Positions 8,811-17,372 of a stretch of 64,000 nt of DNA are shown here, in pieces; position 1 is the first letter of the stretch, and every line of letters starts with the position of its first letter. A program made the position numbers and the translations under genes. The DNA is taken from the NCBI RefSeq assembly GCF_019038465.1, contig NZ_JAFKRH010000031.1:124001-188000 (forward strand), in the 5' to 3' direction. This DNA is from Synechococcus sp. CCY 0621 (GTDB lineage Bacteria > Cyanobacteriota > Cyanobacteriia > PCC-6307 > Cyanobiaceae). Under the pieces are notes generated by a model that was not told the origin of the DNA, did not search any database, and saw only the letters and a list, made by a program, of their open reading frames with translations.

Positions 8811-9857
8811 ATGAGCAGCGAGGCCAATTTTCCCAATCTGCGGCATCAACAGGCTGCTCGCTTCTCGAATCCTCTGCTGCGCCAGTGGCACCTCAGCGAG
8901 GACCCGCGGACCTGTGCGTCGTTGTTGCAGGAGGCCTTGCCCCTGATGGAGTTGCAACCGCTCGAGCCCGCCGCCTCCTGGTGGTTCTACGGCGCCAATC
9001 TTCACCTTGGCTCCATGGTGGCCACCGCCTGGACGGCCAAGCCGATGCGCGCCACCTTCAGCGATCGCCGCGATCGCATTGCCGTGCTGGGCTACGGCGG
9101 CGAGCAGCGCCTGCGGCAGGCCTCCCGCACCTGGCGCTGCGGCATCGGTTGCTGTGTGCTGATGGCGAAGGACCCTTGCACCATGGAGAGTTCCCTCTCC
9201 TCCGCCGTGGCCTTCGCCCTGTCCGATGAGCAACTCCTGCAGGCGGCGATGAGCATGGGGGGCTACCACCATCAACCATCCGGCTGGCAGGACATCCTCG
9301 ACCAGGCCCATGGCTGGAGCCCGCCGGAGAATCCGTCCGCCCCGTCGCTTCTGGCGGCCCTGCGGCAAACGGTTGACATGGCCGGTCAGCTGTCCGGCTA
9401 TGGACGGGGTCTGCTCGACTCCCTTCAGCTTGACGACCAGATTCACCGGCTGATGGCGGCGATGCTGCTGCCGGATCTGCGCGAAGAGAAATCCCTCGAA
9501 CGTCTCAGGCACCGCCAGCGGCAGGGCCGTGATGCCTTCGACGAACTGATCGACTACATCAAGCAGAATCTCGGCAGTCCATTGACGCTGAGCGTCCTGG
9601 AGTCCAGGAGCCATTATTCACGCCGCGCCCTGCAGTACGCCTTCGCTGAACGCATGGGCTGCGGCGCCACCCAGTGGATCAAGAACCAGCGTCTCGACCT
9701 GGCCCGACGGCGGCTGGAGAATCCCACACCGACCGACAGCGTCGGCAGCATTGCCAAGGAGTGCGGTTACCGTTCCCTCGGCCTGTTCAGTGTGGATTTC
9801 CAGCAGCGCTTTTTCGTCAAACCGTCCCAGCTGCTGCGGGAGTCCCGGCCGGACTAG
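8811..9857 (+). CDS. AraC-family transcriptional regulator
   Basis: A 348-residue DNA-binding regulator. The last 100 residues form the double helix-turn-helix of the AraC/XylS family: a first helix pair in LTLSVLESRSHYSRRALQYAF and the conserved second part IAKECGYRSLGLFSVDFQQRFFVKPSQLLR. The N-terminal 240 residues should be the sensor domain, but no ligand is readable. The ATG at 8811 has a G-rich Shine-Dalgarno stretch and lies downstream of the promoter; the open frame continues upstream to a TTG at 8703 in AT-rich, non-coding-like sequence. It is divergent from the CheB/CheR gene, a plausible but unproven target. A strong hairpin covers its stop codon. Confidence 0.85.
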   Translation: MSSEANFPNLRHQQAARFSNPLLRQWHLSEDPRTCASLLQEALPLMELQPLEPAASWWFYGANLHLGSMVATAWTAKPMRATFSDRRDRIAVLGYGGEQRLRQASRTWRCGIGCCVLMAKDPCTMESSLSSAVAFALSDEQLLQAAMSMGGYHHQPSGWQDILDQAHGWSPPENPSAPSLLAALRQTVDMAGQLSGYGRGLLDSLQLDDQIHRLMAAMLLPDLREEKSLERLRHRQRQGRDAFDELIDYIKQNLGSPLTLSVLESRSHYSRRALQYAFAERMGCGATQWIKNQRLDLARRRLENPTPTDSVGSIAKECGYRSLGLFSVDFQQRFFVKPSQLLRESRPD

Positions 9858-9867
9858 CGGCCGGGAC
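9842..9867. terminator. GC hairpin with the AraC-gene stop codon in its loop
   Basis: GTCCCGGCCG (9842-9851) pairs perfectly with CGGCCGGGAC (9858-9867) around the 6-base loop GACTAG, which contains the TAG stop. There is no U-run on either strand. It lies between convergent genes and could act as a bidirectional terminator. Confidence 0.5.
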
Positions 9868-9875
9868 CATGGCCC

Positions 9876-10100
9876 TCAGTTGCGTCGTTGAAACACGTCC
9901 ATTCCCTCCGAACGGCTTTGTTGATGCTCGTTGGGTTGGAGCGCCTCCAGCGATGTTTCCAGTAGGTAGGCGGCCAGATTGGACAGGGAACGACCCTGGT
10001 GATTGCTGCGCTCAACCAGGGATTGGTACGCGTTGTAAGGAATCGTGATCGTGACCCGCACAGGTCGCAGGAAAGGACCGGGCGTCGATTGGCTTCGCAT
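9876..10100 (-). CDS. Small ribbon-helix-helix (CopG-like) protein
   Basis: A 74-residue protein whose centre reads as a ribbon-helix-helix: a beta-strand RVTITIPYNAY followed by two helices (QSLVERSNHQGRSLSNLAAYLLETSLEAL). Such proteins are usually transcription factors or antitoxins that bind DNA as dimers. The ATG at 10100 gives the expected length; the frame continues upstream to 10307 but that part has Arg/His-rich, non-protein-like composition. No toxin-like partner is adjacent: the convergent AraC-type gene lies on one side and ilvD beyond 216 bp on the other. It may be a solitary regulator. Confidence 0.65.
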   Translation of the reverse strand: MRSQSTPGPFLRPVRVTITIPYNAYQSLVERSNHQGRSLSNLAAYLLETSLEALQPNEHQQSRSEGMDVFQRRN

Positions 10101-10316
10101 GGGTTCATTGCTGCTACACCTCTGATCTAGAACCGTTTCCACAGGCTGGGAAGCCGTGATGTCTGGCGCAATGGCTACACGATGTGGGCGAAACGCGAGG
10201 ACTGCACAACGATTGAGCCTGCTGTGAGCTGCAGCGCCTCTCCGGCGCCGGCGGTGCAGGTCTGCATCAGAGTGTGCCTGCTGCACGATTCTGAAGCCTG
10301 GCTTCATGACAGGTGA

Positions 10317-11993
10317 TCATTCCGGTGGCTGGTCGGTCACCGCCCCCAGGCTGCTGCTGCTCACCTGGCGGGCGTACTTGCCAAGCACGCCGGTGCGGTA
10401 GCGGGGTTCGGGCTTTGTCCAGGCGCTGCGGCGCTGCGCCAGCTCGTCGTCCGCCACGTTGAGCTGGATCAGGCGCTGCTTCGCATCCACAGTGATGCTG
10501 TCGCCCTCCTGCACCAGGGCGATGGTGCCGCCCACGGCGGCCTCCGGGGCCATATGGCCCACCACCATGCCGTAGGTGCCGCCCGAAAAGCGGCCGTCGG
10601 TGATCAGGGCCACCGAATCGCCCAGCCCCTCGCCGATGATCGCGGCGGTGGGGGCCAGCATTTCACGCATGCCGGGGCCGCCCACGGGTCCCTCGTAGCG
10701 GATCAACACCACATCACCGGCGCTGATGCGCTTGGCGAGGATGGCCTCCAAGGCCTCCTCCTCACTCTCGAACACCCGCGCCGGGCCGGTCATCACCGGA
10801 TTCTTGACGCCGCTGATCTTGGCCACGCTGCCTTCTTCGGCCAGGTTGCCCCGCAGGATCGCCAGGTGGCCCTGGGCGTAGAGCGGGTTGGAGAGGGGCC
10901 GGATCACCTCCTGATCGGCCGGGGGCTCGGAGGGCACCTCAGCCAGCACCTCGGCCAGGGTGCGCCCCTCGATCGTGCGGCAATCGCCGTGCAGCAGGCC
11001 ACCGTCCAGCAGCAGCTTCATCACCTGGGGGATCCCGCCGGCCCGGTGCAGATCCACGGTCACGAAGCGGCCGCTGGGCTTGAGATCGCAGATCACCGGC
11101 ACCCGTTGGCGGATCGTCTCGAAGTCGTCGATCGTGAGCGGCACGCCGGCGGTGCGGGCGATTGCCAGCAGGTGCAGCACCGAATTGGTGGAGCCGCCCA
11201 CCGCCATGATCACGGCGATGGCGTTCTCGAAGGCTTCCCGGGTGAGCAGATCCCGCGGCCGGATGTCGGCGGCGATCGCCTGCACCAGCACCTCGGCGGA
11301 GCGGGCGGCGCTGTCGGCCTTCTCCGGATCCTCCGCCGCCATCGTGGAGCTGTAGGGCAGGCTCAGCCCGAATGCTTCGAAGGCCGAACTCATCGTGTTG
11401 GCGGTGAACATGCCGCCGCAGCTGCCGGCGCCGGGGCAGGCGTTCTTTTCGATCGCCAGCAGTTCCGCCTCATCGATGCGGCCGCCCGACAACTGCCCCA
11501 CCGCCTCGAAAGCGCTGACCACGGTGAGATCGCAGGGGCCCAGTTTTCCCGGTTTGATCGTGCCGCCGTACACGAAGATCGCCGGGATGTTCATGCGGGC
11601 CATGGCGAGCATGGCGCCGGGCATGTTCTTGTCGCAGCCGCCGATGGCCAGCAGGCCATCCATGCTCTGGGCGTTGCAGGCGGTTTCGATCGAGTCGGCG
11701 ATCACCTCGCGCGACACGAGCGAATACTTCATCCCCTCGGTGCCCATCGAGATGCCGTCGCTGACGGTGATGGTGCCGAACATCTGGGGCATCGCTCCGG
11801 CGACCCGGGCAGCCTGCTCGGCCCGCCGGGCCAGGTCGTTGAGGCCGATGTTGCAGGGCGTGATCGTGCTGTAGCCGTTGGCGATGGCCACGATCGGCTT
11901 GCCGAAATCCCCATCCCCGAAGCCCACGGCCCGCAGCATGGCCCGGTTGGGGGAGCGTTGAAGGCCCTTGGTGATGGCGTCGGAGCGCAGCAT
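10317..11993 (-). CDS. ilvD: Dihydroxy-acid dehydratase
   Basis: A 558-residue IlvD/Edd-family enzyme that dehydrates 2,3-dihydroxy-isovalerate and -methylvalerate in valine and isoleucine synthesis; the product is the keto acid later aminated by branched-chain aminotransferase, present here as ilvE at 51360. The iron-sulphur ligands appear in [20 protein letters not shown] and [16 protein letters not shown]. The Mg/substrate region [19 protein letters not shown] is near the C-terminus. The start [20 protein letters not shown] at 11993 matches the usual family N-terminus; a TTG nine codons upstream is possible but less likely. Confidence 0.96.
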   Translation of the reverse strand: MLRSDAITKGLQRSPNRAMLRAVGFGDGDFGKPIVAIANGYSTITPCNIGLNDLARRAEQAARVAGAMPQMFGTITVSDGISMGTEGMKYSLVSREVIADSIETACNAQSMDGLLAIGGCDKNMPGAMLAMARMNIPAIFVYGGTIKPGKLGPCDLTVVSAFEAVGQLSGGRIDEAELLAIEKNACPGAGSCGGMFTANTMSSAFEAFGLSLPYSSTMAAEDPEKADSAARSAEVLVQAIAADIRPRDLLTREAFENAIAVIMAVGGSTNSVLHLLAIARTAGVPLTIDDFETIRQRVPVICDLKPSGRFVTVDLHRAGGIPQVMKLLLDGGLLHGDCRTIEGRTLAEVLAEVPSEPPADQEVIRPLSNPLYAQGHLAILRGNLAEEGSVAKISGVKNPVMTGPARVFESEEEALEAILAKRISAGDVVLIRYEGPVGGPGMREMLAPTAAIIGEGLGDSVALITDGRFSGGTYGMVVGHMAPEAAVGGTIALVQEGDSITVDAKQRLIQLNVADDELAQRRSAWTKPEPRYRTGVLGKYARQVSSSSLGAVTDQPPE

Positions 11994-12041
11994 GGCCGGG
12001 GTGGATCGGATCTGCAGCAACCTACCGAGGGGCCTGCGCCC

Positions 12042-12323
12042 TCAGGGCTGGGGCTGCAGCTGCTCCAGCTGGCGGCGCACCTCGTCGATCGCCTGGTTGA
12101 GCTTCTGGACGCGGTCGTGCAGCTGATCACGGCCCACCGGCTCGCCGCTGGCCTCCGCCAACCGGGAGATGCGCAGCATCCGCAGTTGGCGCTGCACGAG
12201 GTGCCGCCGTTCGGCGCGGCGCAGCAGCCAGACCGCCAGGCCCGCGGCTCCGGCCACCGCGCCGGCGGCCGCCGCCAGCAACACGATTCCGCCGGCGGAC
12301 GATTGCTCCCTCGTATCAGCCAT
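12042..12323 (-). CDS. Small single-pass membrane protein with coiled-coil tail
   Basis: A 93-residue protein with one Ala/Gly/Leu-rich membrane segment at about residues 11-34 followed by a basic stretch (RRAERRHLVQRQ) and a predicted coiled coil ending in Gln/Pro. The layout suggests a membrane-anchored protein with the C-terminal tail in the cytoplasm. It sits 48 bp before the ilvD start on the same strand and may be co-transcribed with it. No named family is recognised. Confidence 0.6.
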   Translation of the reverse strand: MADTREQSSAGGIVLLAAAAGAVAGAAGLAVWLLRRAERRHLVQRQLRMLRISRLAEASGEPVGRDQLHDRVQKLNQAIDEVRRQLEQLQPQP

Positions 12324-12364
12324 GAACCTGCACGCGTTGGTGAGCCCGAAAGGGAAAACCCAGC

Positions 12365-13030
12365 CTAGGCAGAGGTGGAGGCGATTCCATACAGCCGTTC
12401 ACTCACCTCCCCGAAGCCGGGAACGACGCGGTGCTGGTCGTCCACCTCGGGGTCGATGCCGGCGCAATAGATGGTGAGCTGCCCGTGGCGCTCCCCGACG
12501 ACCTGCAATCCGGGATTGGCCGCCAGGGCCGTGATCACCCGCAGGCGTTGGCCCGCCACTCCGAGCCCCTGGAGCCGGTCGAGCAGGGCCAGCAGGACCG
12601 AACCGCTGGCGAGGCAGGGCAGGAACACCAGCACGCCACTGCGGGGATCGATGCTGGCCGGCAGATCATCCAGAAACCAGTGGGGCTTGTGGTCCGGCCC
12701 GCAGGGCTCGATGCCCACGTGGGCGAGCTGGGCCGAGGGCAGCACCGTCTGGGCCCCCTGCCACAGGCCCAGCCCGCCCCGCAGCACTGGAATCACCAGC
12801 AGCGGGATCTCCGGATCCACCACCTGGCCATCGCTGGTGCCCAGCGGCGTCTGCACCGTCACCCGGCGATGGGGCAACCAGTCGCGCAGGGATTCGTAGG
12901 TGAGCCAGCGGCCCAGTTCCGCCATGGCCGTGGCGAACAGGGGCGATGGGGTGGCGCCATCCCGCAGCAGGGTGAGCCAGTGGCCGATGAGGGGATGGGG
13001 GGGCACCACCACCCGCAGGGACATGCTCAT
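12365..13030 (-). CDS. Uracil phosphoribosyltransferase-like protein with altered PRPP loop
   Basis: A 221-residue protein aligning along its length with UPRTases, which convert uracil plus PRPP to UMP. Conserved are LLTYE-like (RWLTYESL), VIPVLRGGLGLWQGA and the C-terminal uracil-binding region (IDPEVDD...VVPGFGEVSERLYG). The PRPP-binding loop, normally VDPMLATGGS, reads FLPCLASGS: the acidic residue is lost and one glycine is missing. Catalysis may therefore be weak or lost, and the protein could be regulatory. The start is chosen at MSMSLRV; the open frame continues upstream through the pentapeptide gene on the other strand and is artefactual. It is divergent from the pentapeptide gene with only 48 bp between starts. 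Confidence 0.8.
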   Translation of the reverse strand: MSMSLRVVVPPHPLIGHWLTLLRDGATPSPLFATAMAELGRWLTYESLRDWLPHRRVTVQTPLGTSDGQVVDPEIPLLVIPVLRGGLGLWQGAQTVLPSAQLAHVGIEPCGPDHKPHWFLDDLPASIDPRSGVLVFLPCLASGSVLLALLDRLQGLGVAGQRLRVITALAANPGLQVVGERHGQLTIYCAGIDPEVDDQHRVVPGFGEVSERLYGIASTSA

Positions 13031-13078
13031 GACGGGCTGCGTCTGCCATAGCTTGAACCGGCAGCGTACCGGTGTGGC

Positions 13079-13615
13079 ATGGCCCCCAGCTTCCAGTCCT
13101 TTGTGGCGATCGGCCGCCGGATCGTCCCCCTGCTGGGGCCCCTTCTCGCCCTGGTGCTGTGCTGGTCGGTGCTGCCGGCCAGGCCGGCGCTGGCGATCAC
13201 CGCCCCGGAGCTGCGGGCCCAGCGCTCCTTCCAGGACCTCGATCCCGATCTGCGCGGACGCAATCTTCAGCAGCAGGAATTCCTCAAGGCCTCCATGGAG
13301 GGCTTCGACCTGCGCGATACCGATCTGCGCGGGGCCGTGTTCAACTCCGCCAATCTGCGCCAGGCGGATCTGCGCGGTGCCGATCTCGAGGACGTCGTGG
13401 CCTTCGCCACCCGTTTTGATGGCGCCGATCTGCGCGGGGCCCAGTTCCGCAACGCCATGCTCATGCAGAGCCGCTTCCGGGATGCCCAGATCGAGGGGGC
13501 CGACTTCAGCGATGCGGTTCTCGACCTGCCCGAGCAGAAAGCCCTCTGCGCCCGCGCGACCGGCCGCCATCCCGTCACCGGTGTGGCCACCAGCGAGAGC
13601 CTCGGCTGCCGCTGA
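13079..13615 (+). CDS. Exported pentapeptide-repeat protein, probably thylakoid lumenal
   Basis: A 178-residue protein with an N-terminal signal peptide: a basic start, a hydrophobic core LLGPLLALVLCWSVL and an AxA-type cleavage site after PARPALA near residue 38. About 80 residues of A(D/N)LRX repeats follow (DLRDTDLRGAVFNSANLRQADLRGAD), forming a right-handed quadrilateral helix. Two cysteines lie in the C-terminal tail. Similar proteins in cyanobacteria reside in the thylakoid lumen or periplasm; the molecular function is unknown. It is followed after 54 bp by cobW on the same strand. Confidence 0.85.
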   Translation: MAPSFQSFVAIGRRIVPLLGPLLALVLCWSVLPARPALAITAPELRAQRSFQDLDPDLRGRNLQQQEFLKASMEGFDLRDTDLRGAVFNSANLRQADLRGADLEDVVAFATRFDGADLRGAQFRNAMLMQSRFRDAQIEGADFSDAVLDLPEQKALCARATGRHPVTGVATSESLGCR

Positions 13616-13669
13616 ACCCACCCAGCGCCGCCTCCCCTAGGTTTCGGTGCTGCCTTCGCGTCTGCTCTG

Positions 13670-14755
13670 ATGACGGCCACCCGCTCCAGACGTCTGCCGG
13701 TCACCGTGGTGACAGGGTTCTTGGGGGCCGGCAAGACCACCCTGCTGCGCCACCTGCTGCTGGAGAGCGGCCTGCGCCTGGCCGTGCTGGTCAATGAGTT
13801 CGGCGAGGTGGGCATCGACGGCGACCTGATCGCCTCCTGCGGCTTCTGCCCGGAGGAGGAGCTCGACGACCGCCTGGTGGAACTCGCCAACGGCTGCCTT
13901 TGCTGCACGGTGCAGGACGAGTTTCTGCCCACCATGACCCGCCTGCTCGAGCGCGCTGACCGCCTCGACGGCATCGTCGTGGAAACCAGTGGCCTGGCCC
14001 TGCCCGAGCCCCTGGTGGCCGCCTTCGGCTGGCCGGAGATCCGCAGCCGCACCCGCGTGCACGGGGTAGTGACGGTGGTGGACGGGGAGGCCCTGGCCGC
14101 CGGCCATGTGGTGGGCGATGCCGCGGCGGTGGAAGCCCAGCGCCAGGCCGATCCCAGCCTCGACCACATCAGTGCGATCGAGGATCTGTTCGCCGACCAG
14201 CTCGGTGCGGCCGATCTGGTGCTGGTCAGCCGGGCCGACCGGTTGGAGCCGGAGGCCTTCGAGCGGGTGAAGACCAGCCTGGCGGCAGGGCTGCGCCCCG
14301 GCACCGTGGTGTTGCCGATGGCCCGGGGCCGCCTCGATCCCTCCCTGGTGCTGGATGGCCCCGGCCGGGAGGAGATCGACCACCACGACCACGATCACGA
14401 CCACCACGATCACGATCACCACGACCATGCCCACGTGGAGATGGAATCCCTGCTGCTGCACCGCTCGGGCCGCTGGCAGCGGGCCGCCCTGGAGGCGGAG
14501 CTGCAACGGTTGCTGATCGAGCATCCGGTGGTGCGGCTCAAGGGCCGACTGCGCCAGGCCGGCAAGAAGCTGCCGCTGCAGATCCAGGGGGTGGGCCGTC
14601 GGCTCGAGTGTTGGTATGAGGAGCGCGCCGCGTCCCCAGCCACCGAAGCGCCCGCTGCAGAGCCCGGCGAGCAGGACGCCGATGGTCTGGAGCTGGTGGT
14701 GCTGGCCACCACAGGAGCCGCCGGCCCCCTGCGCCAGGCCCTCGATCGCCTCTGA
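13670..14755 (+). CDS. cobW: CobW-type G3E GTPase, metallochaperone
   Basis: A 361-residue P-loop GTPase of the COG0523/G3E family. Walker A is GFLGAGKTT (residues 16-24), the metal-binding CxCC motif is GCLCC (75-79) with an extra CGFC just before it (57-60), and a His/Asp-rich metal tract runs from about 237 to 259. The C-terminal CobW_C domain follows. Members named CobW deliver cobalt or zinc; in this genome it may serve the CobN-dependent cobalamin pathway, whose cobN lies at 52331, but a zinc role cannot be excluded. The His tract is a low-complexity GAC/CAC repeat at DNA level. It converges with a small hypothetical gene. Confidence 0.88.
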   Translation: MTATRSRRLPVTVVTGFLGAGKTTLLRHLLLESGLRLAVLVNEFGEVGIDGDLIASCGFCPEEELDDRLVELANGCLCCTVQDEFLPTMTRLLERADRLDGIVVETSGLALPEPLVAAFGWPEIRSRTRVHGVVTVVDGEALAAGHVVGDAAAVEAQRQADPSLDHISAIEDLFADQLGAADLVLVSRADRLEPEAFERVKTSLAAGLRPGTVVLPMARGRLDPSLVLDGPGREEIDHHDHDHDHHDHDHHDHAHVEMESLLLHRSGRWQRAALEAELQRLLIEHPVVRLKGRLRQAGKKLPLQIQGVGRRLECWYEERAASPATEAPAAEPGEQDADGLELVVLATTGAAGPLRQALDRL

Positions 14756-14772
14756 GCCCCCACCTGTCTGGG

Positions 14773-15135
14773 TCAGTCGAGGGGGATGTCCCCCCTGGCG
14801 CAGACCCCATCCCAGCAAAGGTCGGTGTTCTCCACCCAGCGGCTGTTGACCGGCTGCCAGTTTCCGGAGGGTTTGAGCATCGTCACCTTGCCCCGGCCGT
14901 CGTGGCGGAACTCGATGCGCTGCCCCCCCACCAGCAGGAACCAGTGCAGGCCCAACTCCTCCACCTGCATGTGGCAGTCCTGCCAGGGCCCATCCGCCAG
15001 GCGGCACTGCAACGACACCAGGCCCGGAATCGAATGGGCCTGCAGGGCGGCACAGGCCACGGTGAGACCCATCTGCCAGGCCAGCACGCGGGGGGCCAGC
15101 GGATCCAGCAGAAACCTCCGCAGGGAAGGCACCAC
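14773..15135 (-). CDS. Conserved hypothetical protein, possibly secreted
   Basis: A 120-residue protein with a moderately hydrophobic N-terminal stretch (VLAWQMGLTVACAAL, about residues 17-31) that could be a membrane anchor or poor signal peptide. The rest is beta-rich, with Trp-containing strands and five or six cysteines. I recognise no domain. It converges with cobW, 17 bp apart, and is divergent from purS with 84 bp between. Coding composition agrees with the neighbours. Confidence 0.6.
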   Translation of the reverse strand: MVPSLRRFLLDPLAPRVLAWQMGLTVACAALQAHSIPGLVSLQCRLADGPWQDCHMQVEELGLHWFLLVGGQRIEFRHDGRGKVTMLKPSGNWQPVNSRWVENTDLCWDGVCARGDIPLD

Positions 15136-15219
15136 GGCCAGTGGAACATGGGACCACCCCCAGGCTGGTCAATCGGGGAGTGGCTGGTGGGGCGTGCTGC
15201 CAAGATTTAACAAACGTCC

Positions 15220-15486
15220 GTGCCCCCGGTGCCGCTCTTCAACGCCCGCGTTCAGGTCTCCCTGCGCCCCTCCGTGCTGGATCCCGCCGGGGAAGCCACC
15301 CGGGCCGCCGCCGCCCGGCTCGGGGTGGAGGGCGTCAAACGGCTGCGGATCGGCAAAGCGATCGAACTGGATCTGGAGGCTCCGGACCGGGCCACGGCCC
15401 AGGCCCGACTCGAACTCCTCAGCGACCGTCTGCTGGCCAATCCGGTGATCGAGGACTGGTCACTGGATCTGGCCGAAGCCGGTTGA
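15220..15486 (+). CDS. purS: Phosphoribosylformylglycinamidine synthase, PurS subunit
   Basis: An 88-residue protein of the PurS family, the small subunit that bridges PurQ and PurL in the FGAM synthase complex of purine synthesis. The typical pattern [18 protein letters not shown], then [19 protein letters not shown] and [14 protein letters not shown] is intact. The start is GTG at 15220; a second GTG three codons later is equally possible. purQ follows after 13 bp, so the two are co-transcribed. purL is not in the window. Confidence 0.93.
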   Translation: MPPVPLFNARVQVSLRPSVLDPAGEATRAAAARLGVEGVKRLRIGKAIELDLEAPDRATAQARLELLSDRLLANPVIEDWSLDLAEAG

Positions 15487-15499
15487 GGGGAACGGATCG

Positions 15500-16149
<650 letters not shown>

Positions 16150-16153
<4 letters not shown>

Positions 16154-16161
16154 GCGCTCAG
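16150..16161. repeat. 12-bp palindrome holding two convergent stop codons
   Basis: CTGAGCGCTCAG is a perfect palindrome. It contains the purQ TGA at 16151-16153 and, on the other strand, the peroxiredoxin TGA at 16158-16160. It may mark a bidirectional 3' end. Confidence 0.6.
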
Positions 16162-16757
16162 TCCAGGGCGGAAAAGAAGTCCCGACTGCCCCGGGGATCG
16201 GCCGCCAGGGTCCGGCCGCCCGGCGTCCAGCCGGCGGGACAGACCTGGCCCGGATGGTTCCGCACCCACTGGAAGGCCTGCAGCAGCCTGAGGGTTTCAT
16301 CCACACTGCGGCCGACGGCGGGGTCGTTGACGGTGCTGTGGCGGATCACGCCGTCGGGATCAATCAGGAACAGCCCCCTCAGGGCCGTACCGGCCTCTTC
16401 ATCCAGCACCTGGTAAGCCCTGGCGATCTCCTTGTTGAGGTCGGAGATCAGGGGGTAGGCCACATCGCCGAGGCCACCGCTCTTGCGCTCGGTCTGCACC
16501 CAGGCCAGATGGCTGTAGGGACTGTCGACGGAGACGGCCAGGATGTCGGTGGCGAGGCGGGCGAATTCAGCGTGCCGGTCGCTGAAGGCGGTGATTTCGG
16601 TGGGACAGACGAAGGTGAAATTGAGCGGGTAGAAGAACAGCACCACATGCCGGCCGCGGTAGTCACGCAGTGACAGTTCTCGGAACTCCTGATCCACCAC
16701 GGCCGTGGCGCGAAAGTCGGGGGCCTGAAGGCCGACGAGCCTGCCAGTGCTGGTCAT
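16158..16757 (-). CDS. 2-Cys peroxiredoxin
   Basis: A 199-residue AhpC/Prx1-type thiol peroxidase reducing H2O2 and organic peroxides, with electrons normally from thioredoxin. The peroxidatic cysteine is C51 in NFTFVCPTE and the resolving cysteine C173 in GQVCPAGW. The length and the [12 protein letters not shown] segment fit typical 2-Cys peroxiredoxins of cyanobacteria and chloroplasts. No ahpF gene is nearby. It is divergent from a small conserved gene and convergent with purQ, leaving 4 bp between the stop codons. Confidence 0.95.
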   Translation of the reverse strand: MTSTGRLVGLQAPDFRATAVVDQEFRELSLRDYRGRHVVLFFYPLNFTFVCPTEITAFSDRHAEFARLATDILAVSVDSPYSHLAWVQTERKSGGLGDVAYPLISDLNKEIARAYQVLDEEAGTALRGLFLIDPDGVIRHSTVNDPAVGRSVDETLRLLQAFQWVRNHPGQVCPAGWTPGGRTLAADPRGSRDFFSALD

Positions 16758-16848
16758 CGTGGCGCCGTCCTTGGGAGGGGATCAGCCCCCATGCTGCCCC
16801 CACCGAGCCTGGCCCTACGATGGTTGTCAAGTAAGCGATGAATCCGCG

Positions 16849-17196
16849 ATGGGTTGGGATCCAGCCGTTCTACGCAAATACAACACCACCGGTCATTTCC
16901 GGCTGATCAATCAGCTGCGCTCCGAACTCAAAGGCAACCCCCTGATCCGCCCCAAGGATGGTGAGACGGTCGGTGCCGCCAACCGCAGCAAGAGTCTCAC
17001 CCGGGCCCTGCAGAACCGTTCCCAGGCCGGAGGTTATGGGCGCAGCCGCCGCCCGATTCAGACCCCCCAGGCCGCAGCCCCTGCCCCCCTGCCCGTGATC
17101 ACTCCGGTGCAGGTTCCTGTTGACAGTGCAGAAAGTCAGGAGGCGGCCAATGCCCGCAGCTTCCGTGAACGCCTCAACGCCATCGAAATGCGCTGA
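16849..17196 (+). CDS. Conserved hypothetical picocyanobacterial protein
   Basis: A 115-residue basic, soluble protein. The N-terminal half (MGWDPAVLRKYNTTGHFRLINQLRSELK) looks structured and conserved-like; the second half is Pro/Ala/Gln-rich and probably disordered, ending in a short helix (SFRERLNAIEMR). The ATG at 16849 is preferred over an in-frame start at 16747, whose extra 34 residues are Cys/Pro-rich and not protein-like. No domain is recognised. A tRNA-Met on the other strand follows. Confidence 0.7.
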   Translation: MGWDPAVLRKYNTTGHFRLINQLRSELKGNPLIRPKDGETVGAANRSKSLTRALQNRSQAGGYGRSRRPIQTPQAAAPAPLPVITPVQVPVDSAESQEAANARSFRERLNAIEMR

Positions 17197-17241
17197 GCGG
17201 CACCAAGCCTTCAGGTCGATTGATCAGAACGACATCCACAA

Positions 17242-17315
17242 TGGCTCGGGGGAGACTTGAACTCCCGACCTTGGGGTTATGAATCCCACGCTCTAACCAG
17301 CTGAGCTACCGAGCC
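17242..17315 (-). tRNA. tRNA-Met (CAU), elongator type
   Basis: The minus strand folds into a full cloverleaf of 74 nt: acceptor GGCTCGG/CCGAGCC with discriminator A, D-arm GCTCAGCTGGTTAGAGC, anticodon loop TTCATAA with anticodon CAU, and T-arm GGGAGTTCAAGTCTCCC. CCA is not encoded. The anticodon stem has an A-C mismatch next to the loop. The paired first acceptor position distinguishes it from the initiator; a lysidine-modified Ile tRNA cannot be strictly excluded from sequence alone. Confidence 0.93.
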
Positions 17316-17348
17316 AATCGAAGGGATCCTAGACGATCACCTTCACAG

Positions 17349-17372
17349 CCCCGAGCCGGATCAGGCCCGGGG
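17349..17372. terminator. Hairpin with the M23-peptidase stop codon in its loop
   Basis: CCCCGAGCC (17349-17357) pairs with GGCCCGGGG (17364-17372), with a single A-C mismatch. The loop GGATCA contains the TGA stop of the minus-strand peptidase gene. No U-run follows on the minus strand. Confidence 0.4.

Noticed and set aside
14378-14445. GAC/CAC microsatellite-like tract
   Set aside because: It encodes the His/Asp metal-binding tract expected in CobW-type proteins.
16747-16848. Longer start for the small gene ending at 17196
   Set aside because: The extra 34 residues are Cys/Pro-rich and overlap the divergent peroxiredoxin start; ATG at 16849 begins the conserved-looking sequence.
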